This document shows, in pieces, positions 29,567-34,295 of a stretch of DNA of 34,295 bases. Location of the stretch: IMG/VR virus record IMGVR_UViG_3300024243_000054, positions 1-34,295 of that record. One strand, given 5' to 3'. The DNA is from a virus. A program made the position numbers and the translations under genes. The notes under the pieces are model-generated. The model saw only the letters and a list, made by a program, of their open reading frames with translations, was not told the DNA's origin and searched no databases. Position 1 is the first letter of the stretch. Every line of letters begins with the position of its first letter.

Positions 29567-29677
29567 ATGGAACACTTAGTGAATTGCCACGGAGAGTGGG
29601 CAGCACTTTTCGCTTGCATTAGTTCGCTCCCTATGTTAAGTTATTGGTACAAGTTCAGAAACAAGGAGGAAACTTGA
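29567..29677 (+). CDS. Small single-span membrane protein (36 residues)
   Basis: ATG at 29567; residues 11-28 (WAALFACISSLPMLSYWY) form one membrane segment with a polar His/Cys/Glu start and a basic end (KFRNKEE). It fits the gap between the J-domain gene and purA exactly, and its TGA overlaps the TTG start of purA. Such short proteins with a C-H-x-E-W-A-A start are common in related phages by my recollection, but their role is unknown. No strong Shine-Dalgarno site is seen. Confidence 0.55.
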   Translation: MEHLVNCHGEWAALFACISSLPMLSYWYKFRNKEET

Positions 29678-30681
29678 TTACCGACGTTGTTATTGGTCTC
29701 CAACACGGAGACGAGGGTAAAGGAAAGGTTACCCACCACTTGCTCAAGAGTGGAGAATACACCCATTGCGTTAGATTCAATGGGGGTTGTAATGCGGGAC
29801 ACACGATCTTCCATAATGGAAAAAAGTTTGTCACCCATCACATCCCAGCAGGCGTCTTTTTCGGAGTTACATCAGTAATCGGCAACGGTTGCGTGATTGA
29901 TCCGATGAAGTTAGAAGAAGAGATAGACTACTTAGAATCCCACGGAATCCCCGTGCGGCAACATCTAAGGATCGCAAAAAATGCTCATGTTATCACCGAA
30001 GACCACAAAATCGAAGACGGCGCTGACGAGAAGATTGGAACAACTAGAACTGGTAATGGACCTGCTTATCGTGATAAGTATGGTCGGACTGGCATTCGCG
30101 CCTGCGACGTACTTAACTTCCAACCTTATCTAGTAGACATTTACGAAGAGCTATCAGGCGACACGGTAATCCTAATGGAAGGGGCGCAAGGCTTCTGGCT
30201 TGACCCTGACTGGGGCGATTACCCGTTTGTAACGTCTTCACACACAGGCACGGCTGCCGCCATCCAGAACGGCATCAGCCCCCGCTCTATTCGCAATGTC
30301 TGGGGCATCATCAAGGCTTACGAGACCTATGTAGGAGCCCGTAGCTTCCAGCCAGCCTCTGAAATCTTCAACCGCATCCAAGAGGTCGGGCAGGAATTTG
30401 GAGCCACCACAGGGCGTGTGAGGCAGTGTAATTGGATAAACGTGAAGGAGGTCCAGCGCGCCATTAGCATGAACGGAGTCAACCGCCTTGTTATAAACAA
30501 AGTGGACATTTTGCGAGAGGTCGGCTCTTGGGGAACAACTGAGGCTTATGTTGAGAATGAATCATCATTTCGGTCATTCTTGCAAGAACAGTTTAGTGCG
30601 AGACTAGGAATAGATAAGATTTATTTCTCTGACAACCCCCGCACGATCTCGGACGAAAAGGGCTTGACAGAAGCAGCGTGA
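29674..30681 (+). CDS. purA: Adenylosuccinate synthetase (short phage/archaeal type)
   Basis: 335 residues from TTG at 29674 with AGGAGG (29664-29669) upstream, overlapping the previous stop (TTGA); a longer frame from TTG at 29644 lacks a good site. The GTP loop is GDEGKGK (12-18) with catalytic Asp13, and His43 follows in NAGHTIF; both residues are used by PurA. IGTTRTGNGPAYRDKYG is the IMP-binding segment, ATTGRVRQCNW the aspartate-binding loop, and NKVDIL the guanine-specificity motif. Bacterial PurA has about 430 residues; archaeal and phage enzymes are near 340. It would join IMP (or, in PurZ relatives, dGMP) with aspartate. Since it retains Asp13 I call it PurA-like, not PurZ. Confidence 0.85.
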   Translation: MITDVVIGLQHGDEGKGKVTHHLLKSGEYTHCVRFNGGCNAGHTIFHNGKKFVTHHIPAGVFFGVTSVIGNGCVIDPMKLEEEIDYLESHGIPVRQHLRIAKNAHVITEDHKIEDGADEKIGTTRTGNGPAYRDKYGRTGIRACDVLNFQPYLVDIYEELSGDTVILMEGAQGFWLDPDWGDYPFVTSSHTGTAAAIQNGISPRSIRNVWGIIKAYETYVGARSFQPASEIFNRIQEVGQEFGATTGRVRQCNWINVKEVQRAISMNGVNRLVINKVDILREVGSWGTTEAYVENESSFRSFLQEQFSARLGIDKIYFSDNPRTISDEKGLTEAA

Positions 30682-30692
30682 CCGGTTACATT
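30664..30692 (+). promoter_or_regulatory. Promoter of the dUTPase operon
   Basis: TTGACA (30664-30669) overlapping the end of purA, a 17-base spacer and TACATT (30687-30692), matching the ssb and dnaE -10 boxes. AAGGAGG and the ATG at 30716 follow. Confidence 0.65.
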
Positions 30693-30715
30693 ACATACAT
30701 AACAAGGAGGACTAA

Positions 30716-30976
30716 ATGTCTACATCAACCGAAGAGAAGAAGCGCTACGTTCTGGAGTACATCCGGTCACTCGTGGCAATCGAAGAGGCTATCGAGCCTT
30801 ACAAGGAGCAGAAGCGAGAGCTACGCACCGAGTACCGAGAGCAGGGCTGGCTTAACACCGACGAGATCCGTGCGGCTGTGAAGGCTTACCGTCTGTTCAA
30901 GGGCAAGGTAGACATCGAGGATGTTTACGACAACTTCAAGATGCTCTCTGGTGAGGGCACCCCGGAGGATTCATGA
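30716..30976 (+). CDS. Small helical protein, GapR/DUF2312-like pattern
   Basis: 86 residues with AAGGAGG before the ATG at 30716. Two long helices (about 5-45 and 48-75): VLEYIRSLVAIEEAIEPYKE and LRTEYREQGWLNTDEIRAAV, then AYRLFKGKVDIEDVYD. The helix-turn-helix with E-x-G-x-D/N-x-x-x-I-R-x-x-V-K near the turn resembles GapR, a DNA-clamping protein of Alphaproteobacteria and its phage relatives. The match is weak and charge-based. It is followed by dUTPase in an ATGA overlap. Confidence 0.5.
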   Translation: MSTSTEEKKRYVLEYIRSLVAIEEAIEPYKEQKRELRTEYREQGWLNTDEIRAAVKAYRLFKGKVDIEDVYDNFKMLSGEGTPEDS

Positions 30977-31428
30977 TTATTGAATTTCACCGTCTTGACG
31001 AGTATGTAAAACACCCAACTCGATCAAATCCTTCTGACGCTGGTCTAGATGTGTATGCCAACCTTCGTGACCCTATGGTGATCGAACCCGGTGGATCTGC
31101 AATCATTCCTACTGGACTTCGTTTTGGTATTCCGCACGGATACATGCTACAGGTAATGAATCGCTCCAGTGTGGCTGCAAAGCGTAGCTTGATTGTTGGA
31201 GCACACGTTGTAGACTCTGGCTATGATGGAGAGGTTTTCATCAATCTACACAATGTTGGGACAGAGTTACAGCAAGTCAAGTTCGGTCAGAAGATTGCCC
31301 AACTAGTTATGATCCCAGTTGTTCATTTCCGAGCACTAGAAGAAGTTGATGGGCTGATCTATGATGATCGCCAACCAATCACTATTTCAGACCGTGGAGA
31401 GGGAGCACTAGGTAGCACAGGAGCATAA
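30973..31428 (+). CDS. dut: dUTP pyrophosphatase (trimeric dUTPase)
   Basis: 151 residues, the usual length. The five motifs are present: NPSDAGLDVYA (1), NRSSVAAKR with the Arg-Ser-Ser (2), VGAHVVDSGYDGE with the catalytic Asp (3), QKIAQLVMIPV (4), and DRGEGALGSTGA (5, normally RGxxGFGSTG, so Phe is replaced by Leu). It hydrolyses dUTP to dUMP, keeping uracil out of phage DNA and feeding ThyX. It starts in an ATGA overlap with the preceding gene, and the GHKL gene follows one base after its stop. Confidence 0.93.
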   Translation: MIIEFHRLDEYVKHPTRSNPSDAGLDVYANLRDPMVIEPGGSAIIPTGLRFGIPHGYMLQVMNRSSVAAKRSLIVGAHVVDSGYDGEVFINLHNVGTELQQVKFGQKIAQLVMIPVVHFRALEEVDGLIYDDRQPITISDRGEGALGSTGA

Positions 31429-31429
31429 A

Positions 31430-32950
31430 ATGGCACAGACAATTTTGACAGAAGCAGCACCACCCGAGAAAGAAGCCCTATATGGCGCTTTGGGTGTTTA
31501 TCCAGACAAGAACACTGCACTTGCAGAGTTAATTGATAACTCTGGAGAATACGGGAACACTACTACCATTAAGATTGTCTGTAAGCCAGATCGAATCATC
31601 ATCAGTGATGATGGTGCTGGCTTGAACCCAGAAACCATGGTATCTATGTTTCGCATTAAGAGAAGTGAACATTCCGAGGGCGAAACAGGAAAATTTGGCT
31701 ATGGGTTCAAGTCAGCCACCAGCTTTCTTGGAGACGGAACAACAGTTCTATCACTTCAGAGAGGAACCTTTACTTGGGGTAAAGCAGAGCCAAACAATAA
31801 TTGGCAATATGAAATCAAGTCAATCCCGCAGACTGATCCCGAGTTCGGGCATTATCAGTCTATCTGGAACGCCGATAAAGCAGCCAATTCTACAAGTGGG
31901 ACAATTATCGTAATTCCAAAACTGAAAGAGCAGTTTAGCGATGTTGATGCTGCTACTCTTCAGACATTCATCTCAAGAACCTACGCTATCAACTTCAAGC
32001 AGAAAAACATAAGAGTAGAGTTGAATGGCAGCGACATCAAATTCACAAAGTTGTTCGGCAAGCCCATAATTCCAGAGTTTGATAAAAAGACCGCAAAGTT
32101 CAACGACATTGAATTCGGGATCTCAATCCTCCTCCGCGACAACGATAGTATGCTTTCTGGCTTGACCATCGTTAGAAACGACAGGATTATCGCCAGCGGC
32201 TACACACTTGGAATCCCAGGCATTTCAGACCCAGCCATGGCTGAATACCAGATTGTCTTATGGGGGAATGATAAGCTTGATGATTGCTTAAAGATGACCC
32301 CGATGAAGACGATTAGCCCCAATCAGGCTATTGATAGGGGGTTCAGACGCGCCTTCTTTTTCAATTCCGGGCTTGTTGCCGAGATAAAGAAGATTATTGA
32401 ATTAACTCCACAGGCAAGTGAAGTTTTCGTGCCCCTCTCGCAGCACACCCGATTGCTTACAGGATTGGAGAGTCTCCGCGAGAATCTGCCGCAAAAATTC
32501 TCATCCTATGTTACCACAAGGGAAGCGGATTTTGAACAAAAGCCACCACCCCCGGCAATCCTCAAGGAAATAGACAAAGTTATCAGCATCGTTTCCGCGC
32601 CAAAATTTCCACCCAACCCACAAACAAAAGTCACAACGACATCGGTAAACTTTACACAAGGTCTGTTTAACATCGACCTAAAGCCGCTTGGACCAAACAA
32701 TTTTATGTGGGACGTAGAGGAGCGCCTAATCAATAACAAACTGCAAATCGTTGCAGTTTTCAACTACGACATCGCATTTGTTCGCGGCATCATTTCAGGA
32801 CCTCGAAACGATGTAGCCAAGGACTTCATCAACGATGCTATCGCCCAGATAGTTTATTCCAAGATTCACCTTGACAACACGATTCATAGCGGTTACAAGA
32901 ATACATACCGCAACATCTCGCGAATCAAAACACAAATTTTTGGAGGATAA
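31430..32950 (+). CDS. GHKL-type ATPase (Hsp90/MORC-like), role unknown
   Basis: 506 residues. The Bergerat ATP site is complete: N box with Glu33 and Asn37 in LAELIDNSGE, DDGAGL (60-65) as the G1 box and GKFGYGFKSA (87-96) as the G2 box, followed by a Thr-containing strand region. After about residue 200 comes a transducer-like segment with strands and helices, and an Arg/Lys-rich helix near 295-305. The C-terminal 150 residues include a Pro-rich linker (KPPPPAIL) and a beta-rich domain I cannot name. It lacks histidine-kinase and toprim parts, so MORC- or MutL-like DNA clamping is a better guess than signalling. It lies between dUTPase and the Dam-type methylase. Possible jobs: DNA topology, anti-defence or packaging. 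Confidence 0.75.
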   Translation: MAQTILTEAAPPEKEALYGALGVYPDKNTALAELIDNSGEYGNTTTIKIVCKPDRIIISDDGAGLNPETMVSMFRIKRSEHSEGETGKFGYGFKSATSFLGDGTTVLSLQRGTFTWGKAEPNNNWQYEIKSIPQTDPEFGHYQSIWNADKAANSTSGTIIVIPKLKEQFSDVDAATLQTFISRTYAINFKQKNIRVELNGSDIKFTKLFGKPIIPEFDKKTAKFNDIEFGISILLRDNDSMLSGLTIVRNDRIIASGYTLGIPGISDPAMAEYQIVLWGNDKLDDCLKMTPMKTISPNQAIDRGFRRAFFFNSGLVAEIKKIIELTPQASEVFVPLSQHTRLLTGLESLRENLPQKFSSYVTTREADFEQKPPPPAILKEIDKVISIVSAPKFPPNPQTKVTTTSVNFTQGLFNIDLKPLGPNNFMWDVEERLINNKLQIVAVFNYDIAFVRGIISGPRNDVAKDFINDAIAQIVYSKIHLDNTIHSGYKNTYRNISRIKTQIFGG

Positions 32951-33430
32951 ATGGACAAGAACACAACGCAGGTAATGTTTAGCTCAAAGTCAAACGAGTG
33001 GACTACACCACAATCATTCTTTGACAAGCTTGACAGCATCTTTGGACCATTCACCCTAGATGCCGCAGCATCGGCTGATAACTACAAGGTCGCCAACCAC
33101 TACACCGAAGCAGATGATTCACTTGCTCAGGACTGGTCTGGTAATCGTGTCTTCCTAAACCCACCTTATGGTCGAAACCTCAAGGATTGGATCAAGAAGG
33201 CTTACGAGGAAGGGCAGAACGACGACACGACAGTTGTAATGCTTATTCCTGCTCGCACCGACACCAAGTATTGGCACGACTATGTGATGAAAGCAGATGA
33301 AATTCGCTTTGTCCGTGGTCGCATCAAATTTGGCGACGAAACCAACTCCGCACCATTCCCATCAGCAGTAGTGGTGTTCCGCCAGTCATCGTTCAACGGA
33401 CCCCGGATTACCGGAATGGAGCGACCGTGA
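32951..33430 (+). CDS. Dam-type phage N6-adenine methyltransferase
   Basis: 159 residues, the compact form of the phage DNA N-6-adenine-methyltransferase family. VMFSSKSNEWTTPQSFFDKL is the characteristic opening, FTLDAAAS a SAM-site strand, and FLNPPYG (NPPY at 70-73) the catalytic motif. RTDTKYWHDYVMKADEIRFV and RIKFGDETNSAPFPSAVVVF complete the fold. It methylates adenine in DNA, probably protecting phage DNA from restriction or marking it; the target site cannot be told from sequence. The ATG follows the GHKL stop directly, with GGAGG before it. Confidence 0.85.
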   Translation: MDKNTTQVMFSSKSNEWTTPQSFFDKLDSIFGPFTLDAAASADNYKVANHYTEADDSLAQDWSGNRVFLNPPYGRNLKDWIKKAYEEGQNDDTTVVMLIPARTDTKYWHDYVMKADEIRFVRGRIKFGDETNSAPFPSAVVVFRQSSFNGPRITGMERP

Positions 33431-33684
33431 ATAGAGCCCAGCGCAGATGCCTCAAGAAGAAGAACAAGGGTAACGAGAAGCTAGTAAAAAAAATGGAAAC
33501 TTTTGGGCACCGACCCGGTGCCTGTTCAACGTGCGACGCCCCATTTGATAAAAAATCAAAACAACACGCACTAACTTGGCGAGTAGTGGTGCGCGAGAAT
33601 CCCACCCACGTTTCACTATTTTGCCCCCAATGCATCGAGATAACCCAAGGAGCACTCAATGCCCACGCCAACACAAAAGATTGA
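33427..33684 (+). CDS. Small zinc-ribbon protein, conserved in phages
   Basis: 85 residues with a GTG start at 33427 (overlapping the methylase TGA). The N-terminus MNRAQRRCLKKKNKGNEK is basic and helical. CSTCDAPFDKKSKQ and FCPQC give a four-Cys zinc ribbon with a TWRVVVRENPTHVSLF strand pair between. From memory this layout occurs in small proteins of many aquatic phages without assigned function. It overlaps the DUF3310 gene by 26 bases. Confidence 0.65.
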   Translation: MNRAQRRCLKKKNKGNEKLVKKMETFGHRPGACSTCDAPFDKKSKQHALTWRVVVRENPTHVSLFCPQCIEITQGALNAHANTKD

Positions 33685-33991
33685 CCTATTTGATTCACAA
33701 GGGATGGACGACCCTCCTCCCACCGAAGAAGTAGCAGCAAGCTACTTGCAGCAGCTAGAGGGATTAGAAGGTCTAGCACGACGCGAAGCAGTCAATAGCC
33801 CCTCACATTACAATCAAGGCAAGATAGAAGTAATTGACGCAATCGAAGATTGGGGACTTGACTTCAACGCCGGCAACGTGATAAAGTATGTTGCGAGACA
33901 CCGACACAAGGCAGAAGCCCTTGAGGACCTCAAAAAAGCACGTTGGTATCTCGACCGCATCATAGAAGGATATGAAAATGACAATAGATAG
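33659..33991 (+). CDS. DUF3310 protein
   Basis: 110 residues, ATG at 33659 with AAGGAG 9 bases upstream. The C-terminal 60 residues carry the DUF3310 pattern: SPSHYNQGKIEVIDAIEDWG, then FNAGNVIKYVARHRHKA, then LEDLKKARWYLDRIIEGY. Such proteins are common in phages, are sometimes labelled nucleotide kinase without proof, and their true activity is unknown. The first 45 residues are acidic and Pro-containing, probably flexible. It overlaps the thioredoxin gene after it. Confidence 0.8.
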   Translation: MPTPTQKIDLFDSQGMDDPPPTEEVAASYLQQLEGLEGLARREAVNSPSHYNQGKIEVIDAIEDWGLDFNAGNVIKYVARHRHKAEALEDLKKARWYLDRIIEGYENDNR

Positions 33992-34295
33992 GATAAACAG
34001 AAAGAACCTAGAGCAAATTCTAGGCGGAAAAGTTGACGGCGAACATGAAGTCGTAATTAAGTTCTATGGCTCTAATTGCCATCTATGCCACGCCCTCAAG
34101 CCAAAGTTCGTAGACCTTTCCGACGACTATGAGGACATCCACTTCTATGCTTTCAACATGGAAGAAGGCGATGGACTTGAGAAAAAATACGGCTTCCAAG
34201 GTGTTCCGTCCATCTGTTACATCAAGACTGGTGGCATTAGACCAAAGGTTCGCTTTATGGAGGACCCCAAGAAGCCTCACGATGAAACTTGGTTT
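33978..34295 (+). CDS. Thioredoxin-like protein (3' partial)
   Basis: 106 residues seen; the gene runs off the window. ATG at 33978 is preferred over 33972 because AAGGA lies 7 bases before it. The active site is CHLC (34-37) following FYGSN, and GVPSI has the cis-proline of the thioredoxin fold. CHLC is a non-standard dipeptide (usual CGPC or CPPC). It may be the reductant that reloads the C-terminal Cys pair of the ribonucleotide reductase, but glutaredoxin-like roles are possible. Confidence 0.75.
   Translation, partial: MTIDRINRKNLEQILGGKVDGEHEVVIKFYGSNCHLCHALKPKFVDLSDDYEDIHFYAFNMEEGDGLEKKYGFQGVPSICYIKTGGIRPKVRFMEDPKKPHDETWF

Noticed and set aside
29563-29568. TATAAT box as a promoter for the small membrane gene and purA.
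   Set aside because: No -35 element at an acceptable distance, and it overlaps the start codon region of the gene at 29567.
29674-30681. Calling the adenylosuccinate synthetase a PurZ and the phage a Z-genome (2-aminoadenine) phage.
   Set aside because: The catalytic Asp of PurA is retained in GDEGKGK and no MazZ- or DatZ-like gene is visible in the window. Only kept as a question in the findings.
31446-31475. TTGACA near the start of the GHKL gene as a promoter.
   Set aside because: No -10-like sequence 16-18 bases downstream; it lies in coding sequence.
1-34295. tRNA genes, CRISPR arrays, insertion sequences, integrase or attachment sites.
   Set aside because: I found no cloverleaf with a CCA-type end, no regular repeat-spacer pattern, no transposase or integrase motifs. 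A dedicated scan (tRNAscan-SE, minced) would be decisive.

Overview
This window is one contiguous stretch of a tailed-phage genome. Every gene I can support lies on the + strand, genes are packed with ATGA, TAATG or TTGA overlaps, and no stretch longer than about 150 bases lacks a gene. The mix of a contractile-type baseplate cluster with T4-like replication proteins (gp32-like SSB, UvsX/RecA, RNase H/FEN nuclease, gp41/DnaB-type helicase), a B12-dependent ribonucleotide reductase, ThyX, dUTPase, a GroES-like protein and three free-standing homing endonucleases suggests a large lytic myovirus of the kind common in marine and other aquatic samples. Strong Shine-Dalgarno sites and sigma70-like promoters point to a bacterial host with ordinary sigma70 signals. 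I cannot name the phage or host.

Layout. 1-6113: tail genes (tape-measure C-terminus, gp48/gp54-like junction protein, LysM protein, very large hub-like protein, unknown 392-aa protein). 6110-8160: a short family-A DNA polymerase without a proofreading domain, translationally coupled to a divergent tubulin/FtsZ-like protein. 8144-9121: an independent SSB unit with its own promoters and terminator. 9125-17604: RecA, GIY-YIG endonuclease, flap nuclease, a protein with an internal 63-bp duplication, helicase, ribonucleotide reductase, HNH endonuclease. 17614-19000: small protein, GroES-like co-chaperonin, endolysin. 19039-24448: ThyX followed by small and unknown genes, including a Rossmann-like/nucleotidyltransferase-like pair and tandem SH3-like duplicates. 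24475-28833: DnaE-type Pol III alpha with an apparently intact PHP exonuclease site, an HNH endonuclease and a tiny basic protein. 28872-34295: J-domain protein, adenylosuccinate synthetase, dUTPase, GHKL ATPase, Dam-type methylase, zinc ribbon, DUF3310 protein and a thioredoxin cut off by the window edge.

How it works together. RNR, ThyX, dUTPase, adenylosuccinate synthetase and the thioredoxin form a nucleotide-supply module. SSB, RecA, helicase, flap nuclease and two unrelated DNA polymerases form the replication and recombination module. A recurrent promoter type (TTGACA, 16-17 bp, TGT-TAYNTT) precedes several replication and metabolism genes.

The observations I would follow first are: (1) inverted repeats around the translation starts of two homing endonuclease genes, one with a complete promoter whose -10 box lies in the hairpin loop, resembling the T4 I-TevI expression switch; (2) a tubulin-like protein with degenerate nucleotide-binding and T7 loops, coupled to the family-A polymerase; (3) coexistence of an exonuclease-less PolA with a DnaE that keeps its PHP metal ligands; (4) a stand-alone GHKL (MORC/Hsp90-type) ATPase beside a Dam methylase.
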